IMG/VR virus record: IMGVR_UViG_3300035070_001292
Span: 1 to 38,416 of that record
Direction: 5' to 3' (one strand)
DNA length: 38,416 nt
Source: a virus
The notes below the pieces were generated by a model that was given only the letters and a program-made list of their open reading frames with translations, made no database searches and was not told where the DNA came from. Shown piece by piece: positions 22,901 through 31,240 of this stretch (within the stretch, counting starts at the first letter, position 1; the number at the start of each line of letters is the position of its first letter). The position numbers and the translations under genes are program-made.

Positions 22901-25047
22901 ATGAAGCGGTCTTTAAACATACTAGCAACGCTAGATATGTGTTGTTGCAGAGAGCCAAAGTTAAAGTCAGAGGACATTAAGTTGCCATTATACCTAGCAA
23001 ACATACGGTCAACGAAGTTGTTACGAACGTCAATCTTAGCTACTTCATCTGCATTTGACAACATAGCTTTAGAGCTGTGCTTGAGGGCAATCATGTACTC
23101 AGCAGGCTGCCCATTACCACCACGCCTAACAAACTCTAAATCAACTAAACCTTCTAAATCTTCTTGTTCAATAACATCCTTACCAACAGCTTGTCGTTGC
23201 TTGTTAACCTCTTTAAGTTTGTCGATTACAACCTTGTTAACACCTTGAGGTGAGCCGATCTCAGCTTTAGGTAATTTCTTACCACCAACTTTAGGCTCTA
23301 ATGCTAGGTTAATCAAACTTTCAACATCTGTGTCTACAGTTTTCCAAGTTGTGCCTGTACGTTTAAGTACAACCATATTGTCTTTGGATACACCGTGGCT
23401 TCTAAAAGCCCACTCAGCGTAATCTAAGAGTTTTGACACGTTAGTCTGTGCTACCTCACCACCTAAGCTATAAGCGGCTGTCACGGTGTTTATATCGCCA
23501 TCTGAGGCTATCCTTACACCAGAGCTAAGTTCAACTGAACCACCTTCAACATTGTCAATGGTTGTCATCTCATTGCGAACTGTAAACCCTGTGCTTGGGT
23601 TTGTGAAAGAAGCAGCAAGTTTGTTCCTAATGCTAATCATCTCAGACTCATCTAAGCGGTCAACACCAGCTTTAAGTAAATCACGTAAAGGGTCTTCACT
23701 GTGTAAAGCTACTTTGTTAGCTATTGAACCATCTGCTGCTCGAATCTGAGGGGCAAACCCATCAATAGCTACATCAGCTTTATTAGCTGTACCAAACAAA
23801 GCTATAGTGGCTTGTTCATCACCTTGTAAAGCAATTTGGTAAAAACCTCTAGCTTTCTTAGGGTCGTAATCAGCAACAACCTTACCAGCAGAGTTAGCTC
23901 CAACTGAGTTTAATGTAGCGTTTTGCTTGGCACGTATTGCACGAATGTTAGCAGCTCGCTCTCTGACTTTAGCAAAGTGTTCAGGTGAGTCACCCTTCAA
24001 GAAAACTCTGTGCAGTGTCTTACCAGTTTCACCAGCTTCAAACTTCAAGTAAGCTTTTAGGGATTTAATAGGTGTTTTTACTTTCCTAATAAAACCACCT
24101 GCACCGAGAAAATCTGCAACAACTGCTGTGTTATCTACATACTTATCAAATGTTGTATACTCACCACCATCAACACCAAGAAGCTCTTTCAAACGGTTAT
24201 AAGCAGAGAAGTCATCTTTGAGGATGATGTCAGTGTTACTTCTAAAATTACTGATTAACTCACCAGCCACACGTTCAGCTTCTTGTGGATTCCTTTTATA
24301 CATCTCATCTAAAGCTTTTACAAGCTCCATCTTTACTGAGCCAGTCATTAAATAGGACTTAAGCGTTTTACCACCATCTTGCCCACTAGACTCAAGCAGT
24401 GTTGACGTGTGTCTACGAATTTGTTCACTTTCAATGAACGGTAAGAATGAGACAGCAACACCTTTGAAGAAAGCTGAAGATTCTCCAGACATAGTTTCTG
24501 CTGCCATACGGTTAGCAGAGCTTTGTACACGCTCACGTGCTAATTGCTCTTCAACAATGTTGTCCCAGTTAGGGTTCCATGTACCAGAGGTTGAATTGCT
24601 AGCAACTTGCATTGCAAAGTTTTGGTCAGCAGTTGTCTCGTCAATCTGTTTAAAAGTCTCCCTGAACGCCTCTGGAGCGTTTAGGAAGTTACCAAAACTA
24701 CCGTCAGCTAGCATACTTACACCAGCTAGTTTGGCAATCTCTTGTGAGCGCTGTCTCTGCCTACTTCTAATCTCATTTAAAGTGCCTGAGATTCCTGTGT
24801 CAGACAACTCTTGGTTGATAGCTCTAAACTTATTAAGCATATTTTCTGGAGAGTCTACATCACTAAGAGCAGCTTTGGCTGCAATGGCACTATCTGTAGC
24901 AACTGTTGTAGCTCGTTCACGACGAATGGTGTCATAATCGTTAGATGATAAAAGGTCTAAGGCAAGTGATGTATCTTGCTCTAAACTAGACTCAGCATCC
25001 AAGATTGACAGGTCAAGAGACTCTTGTGTTGTAGCTTCTTCTTCCAT
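19993..25047 (-). CDS. Giant ejection (internal virion) protein, 1684 residues
   Basis: The largest gene in the window, corresponding in position and type to T7 gp16 (1318 residues) but longer. It is mostly helical. A C-proximal stretch (about residues 1150-1350) has hydrophobic segments such as AALRTLTATTMLFMNPLRQA and NMTFNQHLTKGQKARLALV; this type of region is shared by many podovirus and phage-like giant internal proteins. I see no transglycosylase motif at the N-terminus where T7 gp16 carries one. It probably forms the conduit across the envelope during DNA entry. ATG 25047 follows AGGTAA. Confidence 0.78.
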   Translation of the reverse strand: MEEEATTQESLDLSILDAESSLEQDTSLALDLLSSNDYDTIRRERATTVATDSAIAAKAALSDVDSPENMLNKFRAINQELSDTGISGTLNEIRSRQRQRSQEIAKLAGVSMLADGSFGNFLNAPEAFRETFKQIDETTADQNFAMQVASNSTSGTWNPNWDNIVEEQLARERVQSSANRMAAETMSGESSAFFKGVAVSFLPFIESEQIRRHTSTLLESSGQDGGKTLKSYLMTGSVKMELVKALDEMYKRNPQEAERVAGELISNFRSNTDIILKDDFSAYNRLKELLGVDGGEYTTFDKYVDNTAVVADFLGAGGFIRKVKTPIKSLKAYLKFEAGETGKTLHRVFLKGDSPEHFAKVRERAANIRAIRAKQNATLNSVGANSAGKVVADYDPKKARGFYQIALQGDEQATIALFGTANKADVAIDGFAPQIRAADGSIANKVALHSEDPLRDLLKAGVDRLDESEMISIRNKLAASFTNPSTGFTVRNEMTTIDNVEGGSVELSSGVRIASDGDINTVTAAYSLGGEVAQTNVSKLLDYAEWAFRSHGVSKDNMVVLKRTGTTWKTVDTDVESLINLALEPKVGGKKLPKAEIGSPQGVNKVVIDKLKEVNKQRQAVGKDVIEQEDLEGLVDLEFVRRGGNGQPAEYMIALKHSSKAMLSNADEVAKIDVRNNFVDRMFARYNGNLMSSDFNFGSLQQHISSVASMFKDRFMHLAISNAEDRSSQFTKILVKAADSFNNKFKKLDGASKQTVADYIVQANLNQTKFNAAKLRTEGWSEAMLSTITDFRLVQDRLYVLENTSRIQNARGRGLQMWVVPGTDESKLVRPMKLGQVTKELGNGTIKLYDHKLGQIVDKTRADVEKLFKEGGEVVELDVPTALENGKFVTHILVDNTPGNPFIRRLRDDDKVLNYLEGYYSRRYNDEYIIRQSVKDDRGDHVHWRAVGSADSLKSANALMEQFNKKFSNVEYVVGRDLKGTPGHERALAELDMLTGRSAQRMRGEKPLETLGGDLQFEMSSTTNPMQSMLTSIRSISQHVNVKDWIETSKERFIRNYGAFLEKHPITHQPMYPSKGSDIRQRTPELTNVKEVAAARSAFNYIRSIEDGYINHLDAGFKGLMNVIADVIAPTTSFGEKVFRGIGDMRGPLAALRTLTATTMLFMNPLRQALVQTIQSVQLAAIANPGWTIVRSAPQALTMIKKFAGGTPTKAELKASGWTQEEFDKVFNGLEQSGLLAAVDKNNLVRGVMYDAEEFRALGTVKKAISAIPHYSRTIGMDAGERMNMLMHYLAFADSAKRAGKDLSDARVLSEISGNARNLSGNMNAAGDLPYNQNIFSLPAQFLQIGHKMLSNMTFNQHLTKGQKARLALVNAALFGFPAQSMYESGVEPYLPENEELRNLVTEGFMSYAINNAIHAAFDTNTRLDISGNISPFNNSLGEFVTSLVKDDFLTMMAESPSGSLFFGGNPKAITFLREVKQWIVPSEELQPASLKTVGLAFGNLMSSGFSNAYKAAYMYKVGQSMSAKGATKDYVADWYSVAGQVLGIRSMDEVKLAALNTLDYKDSSYKKDIKHLHDNFLRQLALHGQNAGDSESIKQGFAIGYSVFGGTPEFLEEWNKLSDRAASQNKLSPLVDLYGKINTVGIDEVISRMHLLPEEQRPRDYDNVIKALERWKQYNEGKQQDEQ

Positions 25048-25060
25048 ACATTACCTATTA

Positions 25061-25564
25061 TTAAAGCTTCTGTTCACTTTCATTAAGCTTGACTTTTGGG
25101 GTGCCATCTGGGTTAGTAGTTGCTTTAGCGTAAGCACTAGCTCCAGCATCAATTAAGCCAGTTAAAGTTCTACCCATTGTCAATGAAGCTTGTGCATTAT
25201 CTAAGTTACCTTGAATTTTATTATTCAAAGCTGTGACTTGATCGGCTGTCTGTGAGCCGAAACTAATATTTGACAAGCTTGCCCCAACCTTACCTGAAAG
25301 GTTCGATATAGCATTAGCTGAGCCAGAGCTACCTGCTGCACCAGAGTTAGCAGCATTCTGTAAGATTTGTGCCCGCCTAATACGCTCTTCTCTAATTGCA
25401 GCTCTACGCTGTATAGCATCTTGTGCTGATTGTTGATTACGTTGAATTGCTTGTGCATCTTTAGCATCCCTAGCAGCAGCCTTCTGCTTGTTAGAGGCAT
25501 CAATGCTAGTGGCAACACCTACGGCTGTTGAGACAGCAGTTAGCCAAAACGCCTCAGTTCCCAT
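25061..25564 (-). CDS. Internal virion protein (T7 gp14-like)
   Basis: A 167-residue protein beginning MGTEAFWLTAVSTAVGVATS, a hydrophobic helix, followed by a long Ala/Gln/Arg-rich helix (KQKAAARDAKDAQAIQRNQQ) and a Gly/Ser/Ala-rich region. This is the usual layout of gp14-type proteins that enter the outer membrane during ejection. Its place directly upstream of the giant ejection gene matches T7 order. AGGAG precedes the ATG, and the start overlaps the upstream gene by 11 bases. Confidence 0.75.
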   Translation of the reverse strand: MGTEAFWLTAVSTAVGVATSIDASNKQKAAARDAKDAQAIQRNQQSAQDAIQRRAAIREERIRRAQILQNAANSGAAGSSGSANAISNLSGKVGASLSNISFGSQTADQVTALNNKIQGNLDNAQASLTMGRTLTGLIDAGASAYAKATTNPDGTPKVKLNESEQKL

Positions 25565-25856
25565 ATAAAAACTCCTGAATATCCCATGATAAAAGCGGAC
25601 GACCTTGAAAAGATTCGTGTTGTGTTAAACCACGTTTGAAGAAACGGCTACCAAACGCAGGGTTCGGTGTCAATGCAAATAATGTGACTACACCCATAGC
25701 ATCTAAGAACTGACAAGTTTCTTTAAAAACCTCTTGCATTAGTTTCAACCTACCTGGTGTTAATTTTTCATATAAATCTATGTGTATAAAGGGTAAACCA
25801 TCTTCAACAGTCACCACGGTTTTAAACGAGTCGCATTCATAAAGCTCGTGTTCCAT
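25554..25856 (-). CDS. Small virion-region protein (possible gp13-like, GNAT-like)
   Basis: A 100-residue protein. The stretch RLKLMQEVFKETCQFLDAMG, followed by VVTLFALTPNPAFGSRFFKR, resembles the C-terminal half of an acetyltransferase fold, as in T7 gp13-type proteins encoded before gp14. Acetyl-CoA-binding residues are not evident, so the fold is probably structural. It lies two bases downstream of the preceding gene with GCAGGAG before its ATG. Confidence 0.5.
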   Translation of the reverse strand: MEHELYECDSFKTVVTVEDGLPFIHIDLYEKLTPGRLKLMQEVFKETCQFLDAMGVVTLFALTPNPAFGSRFFKRGLTQHESFQGRPLLSWDIQEFLYGN

Positions 25857-25857
25857 G

Positions 25858-26538
25858 TTAAACTCCTGCCCGCATATTTAAAGCCATACTCCAGCCAATA
25901 ATATTCATGTGTTTTCCAGGCTCACTCTTAAATTGTAATGACAACACTCTGCCAGAACCTCTTAGCTTGTTGCGTGTCTCCACTGTGTAGAAGCCGTTAT
26001 CAAAATTGTCAGATACATTCTCTGGTGCCCAGAACCTACTAAATCTATAAGCTTGGAACGGTGTTCCCCACTTACCAGAATTAACATGGTTAGACCACCC
26101 CCACTGTGATTGTACAAAACACGAGGATTGGTTTTTAGCAATAAAATCTGTACCATCATCTATGAAGCCATCTTCTGTTTTATAGAAGTGCATCATCAAA
26201 AATGGAACTTCTTTGTTACGAATAAAATCTCCACCACCAACCCAACCTGTCAATAGAATAGATTCAGCATCAACTGGTGTTTCACCAGTGCTTTCCCAAT
26301 CATAGTGATCTGGGTCTTGGTAGTGTGAAAATGTAAACCAAGCATCTCCACTCTCGTTGGACACTATAGTTAAATACTTAGTCTCAGTTACAAGCGCTGT
26401 CTTCGTGTAGACAGATGTCTCAACCACCTCTGCACCAACAAGCACTAAGTCAAAGCCAGCAAAGACTGAATCAGTATCTTTAAATGATGTAAAGGCTGGC
26501 GTCAATAAGCTAGCAACTGGTAATGGTTGTATAATCAT
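25858..26538 (-). CDS. Structural protein, probably tail-associated
   Basis: A 226-residue beta-rich protein with many aromatic residues, including FRFSRFW-like stretches, and a C-terminal SGRVLSLQFKSEPGKHMNII. The C-terminal strand pattern (GR-x-L-x-L-x-F-x-S-EPGK) resembles the end of tail-tube/nozzle proteins. It may complete the nozzle together with the upstream gene, to which it is translationally coupled by ATGA. Exact role unknown. Confidence 0.6.
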   Translation of the reverse strand: MIIQPLPVASLLTPAFTSFKDTDSVFAGFDLVLVGAEVVETSVYTKTALVTETKYLTIVSNESGDAWFTFSHYQDPDHYDWESTGETPVDAESILLTGWVGGGDFIRNKEVPFLMMHFYKTEDGFIDDGTDFIAKNQSSCFVQSQWGWSNHVNSGKWGTPFQAYRFSRFWAPENVSDNFDNGFYTVETRNKLRGSGRVLSLQFKSEPGKHMNIIGWSMALNMRAGV

Positions 26539-28202
26539 CCAGGGACACCCCCTTCATAAGTAACTCTGTTAATGATATTGTGCGTGAAAGCACCAAAGTC
26601 TAGGTTATAAACAAGTTCAGTAGCTATTGACTCAGAAGTAAACTTAGTGTTATACAACCACTTAATCTTACGTTCATACCTATCTAACACGCCATAGCAC
26701 AACTTTTTAGAGTCTTTATCAATCTTATCGTAAAATGTTTGGATTACACCCCTAGTAATATTTGTCACCTCTAGGTCACCGAACTGGTTTGCAGAGCATT
26801 TATAAATACCATCATTAGCCCAGAAGAAGAAACCCTCCCCAGTGGAGACAATACTGCTTGGTGAGTCACACCCATTCTGTGATAGCTTTGAGGTGGTAAA
26901 TGAAGTGGCCTTAAACTGCCCCTTATCCTCACCACTTATTAACCAAATACCATTACGGGCAATAACAACAAGTCCAGAGGCCATTGGAACCATGCCAAAT
27001 ATGTCATAAGCCCCATCAACTTTAATAAACCCGCCATCAGTTGCTAGTAAGTCGCCAAAGTTTTTAGAAGTTGGGTCACCAATCTGGTAACAAGCCTTTA
27101 AGTCTTCTTGTGTTTGTACAAGCTGTGAAAATAATACATAAGAACCCATGCGTGGTGAATGGGAATCTCCATCAATAACCTCGCTGGAGAATCCAGCATA
27201 GAACATGCGACCTGCAAATTGAGCTAAACAAGTTGCTCCATTTGGCGTAGAGTCTTGTGGCAACTTTTTAGGTTTATACTTTGCAACAAGGACACCACTT
27301 TCATAGATAGTGTTAATACCCTCCATGCGGGATTTTCCCCTATCTAACGCATCAATTATAAAATAACCTACTGGAGCTGGTATTGTACCGGCAGCATTTG
27401 CCTGTAATTCCTGTACATGAAATCTATTAGTTAAAGGGTCTACTTCACTAGCGCTGTCTGGATAAAGAGCATCAAGCACTGAATCTGCATTAGAGGGGAA
27501 CTTCGTAACTGGAAATTCACGCCAAGTTTTTAGTGGGTCTTCAATCACACCCATCTGCCCACTATACTGAAACTTACTCCCAGACATTCTTGGTTTAGCA
27601 AAAGTTTGGTTACGAAGGTTATAAGCGTGTGCATCAGTAAGCGTTAGTGGTCTAGTTTGTATATTTAAACCTTCATATAAATTCTTGCCGTTATAAATAT
27701 CTTCTACACTAAAAGTATCTCTTACAAGCAATCTAAAACTCTTGTTTGTAAAACTACTAGAGTTTTTGTCAAACTCTATTGATAGTAAATCTTTACCACC
27801 AAAAGCAACAACCAATATACCGTCTACGCTAGACATAGATACTTGGCTTGGATTGATACCAAGGTCGCAGGTATAAATGTAACCACTGGCAGAAAGGCTT
27901 TCGTCGTTGGTTGGGAAGATAAATAACATACGACCTATTGTAACTACAATAAATGTTAAGTCAGGTACACCACTTACACCCTCCCATCTAAAAGTTTTAT
28001 ATACAGTGTCGCTTGTAACTGCCACCCCAGAGTTAATGAATTGATAGCCATATTCAAAGTCAAAACCCAATCGCCTACTCCTAGTACCGTCTTGGTTTAT
28101 AAGCATGTTCTGCTCATACAAAGAGGCATTATCAGGGAATGACATGGGGTTAGAGTCTGTTACAAGCCCGCCTACAAAATTAGTTATCTCCGCTGTGTTC
28201 AT
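26535..28202 (-). CDS. Tail tubular protein B-like (nozzle)
   Basis: A 555-residue protein starting MNTAEITNFVGGLVTDSNPM, then ASLYEQNMLINQDGTRSRRL. The N-terminal pattern (GG-x-x-T... P-x-x-AS... N-x-x-x-NQDG-x-x-x-RRLG) is typical for gp12-type nozzle proteins of T7-like and related podoviruses. It is beta-rich, with propeller-like repeats such as GRMLFIFPTND and GIWLISGED. The longer frame from 28250 overlaps the previous gene; ATG 28202 behind GGTGG is chosen. Confidence 0.8.
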   Translation of the reverse strand: MNTAEITNFVGGLVTDSNPMSFPDNASLYEQNMLINQDGTRSRRLGFDFEYGYQFINSGVAVTSDTVYKTFRWEGVSGVPDLTFIVVTIGRMLFIFPTNDESLSASGYIYTCDLGINPSQVSMSSVDGILVVAFGGKDLLSIEFDKNSSSFTNKSFRLLVRDTFSVEDIYNGKNLYEGLNIQTRPLTLTDAHAYNLRNQTFAKPRMSGSKFQYSGQMGVIEDPLKTWREFPVTKFPSNADSVLDALYPDSASEVDPLTNRFHVQELQANAAGTIPAPVGYFIIDALDRGKSRMEGINTIYESGVLVAKYKPKKLPQDSTPNGATCLAQFAGRMFYAGFSSEVIDGDSHSPRMGSYVLFSQLVQTQEDLKACYQIGDPTSKNFGDLLATDGGFIKVDGAYDIFGMVPMASGLVVIARNGIWLISGEDKGQFKATSFTTSKLSQNGCDSPSSIVSTGEGFFFWANDGIYKCSANQFGDLEVTNITRGVIQTFYDKIDKDSKKLCYGVLDRYERKIKWLYNTKFTSESIATELVYNLDFGAFTHNIINRVTYEGGVPG

Positions 28203-28386
28203 TCTTATCCACCTTATTAGCAGACTTCTTAATAGAAGAGATAATGTCAATCTGCTTCATGGCTTCTTTTTGAGTTGTAAATAAACCACGAAGCTCAATA
28301 GCTGTTGGGCCAGTCTCGTTAATCTTCTTAATCTCATAAAGAGTGTAATTCTTTACAATTTGAATGTTATAACCTTTGTATTCCAT
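28180..28386 (-). CDS. Small hypothetical protein in tail module
   Basis: A 68-residue protein, MEYKGYNIQIVKNYTLYEIK at the N-terminus, then a Lys-rich helix (EAMKQIDIISSIKKSANKVD). Its start overlaps the stop of the adaptor gene (TAATG) and its end overlaps the nozzle gene by 23 bases. The N-terminal YKGYNIQ beta hairpin resembles many small phage proteins. No function assigned. Confidence 0.65.
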   Translation of the reverse strand: MEYKGYNIQIVKNYTLYEIKKINETGPTAIELRGLFTTQKEAMKQIDIISSIKKSANKVDKNEHSGDN

Positions 28387-29177
28387 TATTGATAGTCTCT
28401 ATTAAATGTAGGGTCAACATTAGTTCGACCACGATTACGCCCGTAGTTTGGGTATTGCACACCACCACCAGCTCGTCTAACTTTACGAGATAACCAAGCC
28501 TGCTGTCTCTTAGACTCCATAACACTAAGCTGGTCAGCTCGTTGTGCTACACGAATAAAGCTTGTAGCCTTAGCTGCCTCAAGTAAAGCTGAGAAAGCTG
28601 TAATAGGTATGTCTGGAGAGGCATCATCACTATGAACCCACACTGGCATTACATACGCAAGTGTTTGTACTTTATCTTCTTTTAATGTGTCATCAACAAC
28701 AGAGTCATAAGAGTCAAACACCATATTAACATCGTCAAATGATGTAAAGTAAGTTGGTGCTATGTCATTACGAATGAATAACTCAGAACCAGACATGTCT
28801 GTAACTGCAATGATGTTTGGTTGTGACGTATTACGACCATAGGTGTAACGTAAAAAATCCTCTGGTTGCAAGAACTTTACATCTTGGTAGTCTTTTCTTG
28901 TTGAGCCAGGCTTAGAGCAATCATATTTAACGCTTATTAACTCTTTAACCTCGTCCTTAAGACTCATGTGAGTTGGTCTGCTTAAGTCTCCAGAAGCATT
29001 AAGCTTAACCATCTTACGTTGGTGAGGCCAGTTACGGTTAGTCATCATTGCTAAGTAAGTGGTCTTTACAATCTCAGCAACTTGAGAGGACTCGAAAGTG
29101 TCGTTAATCGAGTTAACCTCATCACCACCCATATCTGATAATATATCTTGTACAATATCTAATAGTGTCATCCTCAT
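28386..29177 (-). CDS. Head-tail adaptor / tail tubular protein A-like
   Basis: A 263-residue protein. The N-terminus TLLDIVQDILSDMGGDEVNSI followed by DTFESSQVAEIVKTTYLAMM is the helical start of gp11-type adaptors that ring the portal; a C-terminal helix (QLSVMESKRQQAWLSRKVRR) precedes a Gly/Arg/Asn-rich tail. Position between capsid and nozzle genes agrees with this. ATG 29177 follows GGTGA; ATG 29171 is the alternative. Confidence 0.78.
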   Translation of the reverse strand: MRMTLLDIVQDILSDMGGDEVNSINDTFESSQVAEIVKTTYLAMMTNRNWPHQRKMVKLNASGDLSRPTHMSLKDEVKELISVKYDCSKPGSTRKDYQDVKFLQPEDFLRYTYGRNTSQPNIIAVTDMSGSELFIRNDIAPTYFTSFDDVNMVFDSYDSVVDDTLKEDKVQTLAYVMPVWVHSDDASPDIPITAFSALLEAAKATSFIRVAQRADQLSVMESKRQQAWLSRKVRRAGGGVQYPNYGRNRGRTNVDPTFNRDYQ

Positions 29178-29179
29178 AA

Positions 29180-29818
29180 TCAGTCACCAGTAAATGACAA
29201 GATTCTTAAGGAGGCTGATGGTACATCAGTGGGCCAACCACTTACCACTGGCATAGTCCCTGCTATTAAACCAACACCATTATTATTACTTTTAACTAAG
29301 TTTACAGTGTAGACATCATTTGCTGCTACGTTTACTGTGGTAGTTATCGTAACTGGCCTAGAGTTGTTGGTAGTCTCAGTACTGCTAATACGCAACCTCT
29401 TAAGTTGTCCAACTATTTGGGCACCATTTAATTTCTCAATTATGTACAGGAAAGCACTGGAGCTTCCGCTATACCTACCGCAATTTAAAATTACCTCGAT
29501 TATATAAGTACCTGGGCTTAAGAAGGTTATATCTCCAGTCGCACTTAAGTCAACTAAATCTGTTGTAGAAGCAGCACCAAAAGTTACTATATAATCTGTG
29601 TCCGCTGCTGTAGGTGTTTGGTCAACTAATGAAACAGCCTCAATAGCAACGCCTGTACCTACTGTCAACGAAGGAGCGCCGTCTAAATCTGCATAAGTAA
29701 TTTTACGAAAGGTTGTACTACCAGACCCAGTTGCAAATAAAGCAGCTTGTGGGTCTGTGGCACCAGCAGCTCCTTTTACTTCATGTAGTTCACTATCTAC
29801 AATATCTTTATGTTGCAT
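29180..29818 (-). CDS. Minor virion protein, beta-rich
   Basis: A 212-residue protein from ATG 29818, which follows TAGAGG; the longer reading from 29884 would include the terminator hairpin and is rejected. It is Thr/Ser/Ala-rich with beta sandwich-like strands (SPGTYIIEVILNCGRYSGSS, VNVAANDVYTVNLV), typical of jelly-roll decoration, fibre or TNF-like head proteins. It begins just after the terminator behind the capsid genes, so it may be made at lower level than capsid. Specific role unknown. Confidence 0.65.
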   Translation of the reverse strand: MQHKDIVDSELHEVKGAAGATDPQAALFATGSGSTTFRKITYADLDGAPSLTVGTGVAIEAVSLVDQTPTAADTDYIVTFGAASTTDLVDLSATGDITFLSPGTYIIEVILNCGRYSGSSSAFLYIIEKLNGAQIVGQLKRLRISSTETTNNSRPVTITTTVNVAANDVYTVNLVKSNNNGVGLIAGTMPVVSGWPTDVPSASLRILSFTGD

Positions 29819-29828
29819 ACAAACCTCT

Positions 29829-29867
29829 AAAAAAAAAGGTCGATTACCCACGATAGATAACCGACCT
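29829..29867 (-). terminator. Internal terminator downstream of the capsid genes
   Basis: Read on the minus strand, AGGTCGGTTA (29867-29858) pairs with TAATCGACCT (29846-29837), ten pairs including one G-U, around an 11-base loop, and is followed by nine T residues (29837-29829). This is a textbook rho-independent terminator. Its place just after the capsid and small head gene parallels the T7 terminator behind gene 10 and would let capsid messages exceed tail messages. Confidence 0.85.
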
Positions 29868-29896
29868 AAAGTACGGCATTGCACCGCTTGTTTTAG

Positions 29897-30247
29897 TTAT
29901 TGTTTGTAATAGACAATAACTTTACCAACACCTGTTCCTGTTACATCAATGACACCAGTGTTAGCGTTAGGGATGTTGACTTCTGAACCCTCGGCAGCGG
30001 CTACTACATCTACACCACCAATGGTGAGTGCAGTGACAGTACCGCTTGACAGAAACTTGTCAACCCTAGACACATAAGCTCCGCCATCGGTGACAGGGAA
30101 CTTACTACCAAGTGAGTCGGTCAATGGCAGGTCAATTTCAATGGACTTGACATAACTATCACCAGGATGGTCACCAATGTAACCACCAGCTTTGCGAGCG
30201 CCGTATTGGTTTTTTACACCCAAGCCAGTATTAGCTTCATAACCCAT
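29897..30247 (-). CDS. Small head protein (possible decoration protein)
   Basis: A 116-residue protein 12 bases after the capsid gene, with AGGAG before its ATG. A Gly-rich N-terminus (GYEANTGLGVKNQYGARKAG) is followed by beta strands ending TGTGVGKVIVYYKQ. Placement between the capsid gene and the terminator suggests abundant expression together with capsid, consistent with a decoration or head-completion protein. No family recognised. Confidence 0.6.
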   Translation of the reverse strand: MGYEANTGLGVKNQYGARKAGGYIGDHPGDSYVKSIEIDLPLTDSLGSKFPVTDGGAYVSRVDKFLSSGTVTALTIGGVDVVAAAEGSEVNIPNANTGVIDVTGTGVGKVIVYYKQ

Positions 30248-30259
30248 AAATAACTCCTA

Positions 30260-31228
30260 TTAATAAGCTGTAGAAGAGGTGATGAGAGCAGCCAAGGTAT
30301 CAACACGTTGAATACCGAAGCCGTAACGACAACGAACTACATGCTCGTCACGAGCCAAGTCTTTGTTACGCTCACCTTCTGATTTAGGCATACGCCGCCA
30401 TGCACCCATAATAGGCTTGCAGTTGTCATCAGATACACACATGAACAAGTTAGCTACGTCACCGATTTGACCTGTTGATGTAGTGTTACCAGTTACGGCA
30501 GATACACCAGCGAGTGTGGCAGTTAATTTAGGTAGTCGGTTACTTACAACAATGTCCCAACCATACAACTTATGGATGAAACGCATACCACGAGCCATAC
30601 CATTAGTTACAATGTCAACTGCGTAAGGTGTTACGTCAGAAGTAACTGTTACCAAGCCATTAAAAGTTGCTTCTACAACTGGGTCACAGAAGAACACACG
30701 ACCTTCAGCAGGTGCATTAGCTTTATCGAAAGCAAGGCGCATACCAATCATGTGTGCCAAAGTGAATTTAAATGGTGTTGGTACAACAACCAAGTGGTTA
30801 AAGCCATTAACAGAGTTAGCACCAGGGTTAGCTACATAGTAGTCCAGAGCAGTCTGGAAGAAGCTAGTTTCAAAAGTCTCTTGGATTGCACGAGTGCTTT
30901 CAGCAGCACGAGCAGCCAACAGTGCATCAACTTGGTTACCATCTTCACGCAAGTCATCAGTAACATACCAAGCGTCACCTTTATATTCAGTGATGCGGAA
31001 AGTCACTTGACCTGTTTCAATAGGTGAGTAGACCAAAGGTACGTTTTCTTGGGCTTCTTGGATAGCCACAGTACCAATGGTTTTAATGTTCAACTGATCG
31101 CCATTAGCGAAGTCAGAGACATTACGATAGAACTGTTCACCGAGCAAACCATCATGCAGGTTTGTCAGGATGAAGTCAGAGATAACTTCAGACTCGATGA
31201 AAGCACGAGTATTAGTTGTTAGTTGCAT
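30260..31228 (-). CDS. Major capsid protein (HK97 fold)
   Basis: A 322-residue shell protein. N-terminus NTRAFIESEVISDFILTNLH, then RITEYKGDAWYVTDDLREDG and AARAAESTRAIQETFETSFF, corresponds to the N-arm/E-loop and spine helix regions of HK97-type capsids of related podoviruses. The C-terminal part has the P-domain/A-domain beta pattern and ends near CRYGFGIQRVDTLAALI. It directly follows a scaffold-like gene, with AGGAAT before its ATG, and a terminator lies downstream of its small partner. Confidence 0.88.
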   Translation of the reverse strand: MQLTTNTRAFIESEVISDFILTNLHDGLLGEQFYRNVSDFANGDQLNIKTIGTVAIQEAQENVPLVYSPIETGQVTFRITEYKGDAWYVTDDLREDGNQVDALLAARAAESTRAIQETFETSFFQTALDYYVANPGANSVNGFNHLVVVPTPFKFTLAHMIGMRLAFDKANAPAEGRVFFCDPVVEATFNGLVTVTSDVTPYAVDIVTNGMARGMRFIHKLYGWDIVVSNRLPKLTATLAGVSAVTGNTTSTGQIGDVANLFMCVSDDNCKPIMGAWRRMPKSEGERNKDLARDEHVVRCRYGFGIQRVDTLAALITSSTAY

Positions 31229-31240
31229 AACCTATTCCTA

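Noticed and set aside
29819-29884. N-terminal extension of the minor virion protein up to 29884
   Set aside because: The extension would be translated from the terminator hairpin. TAGAGG and ATG 29818 give a normal start.
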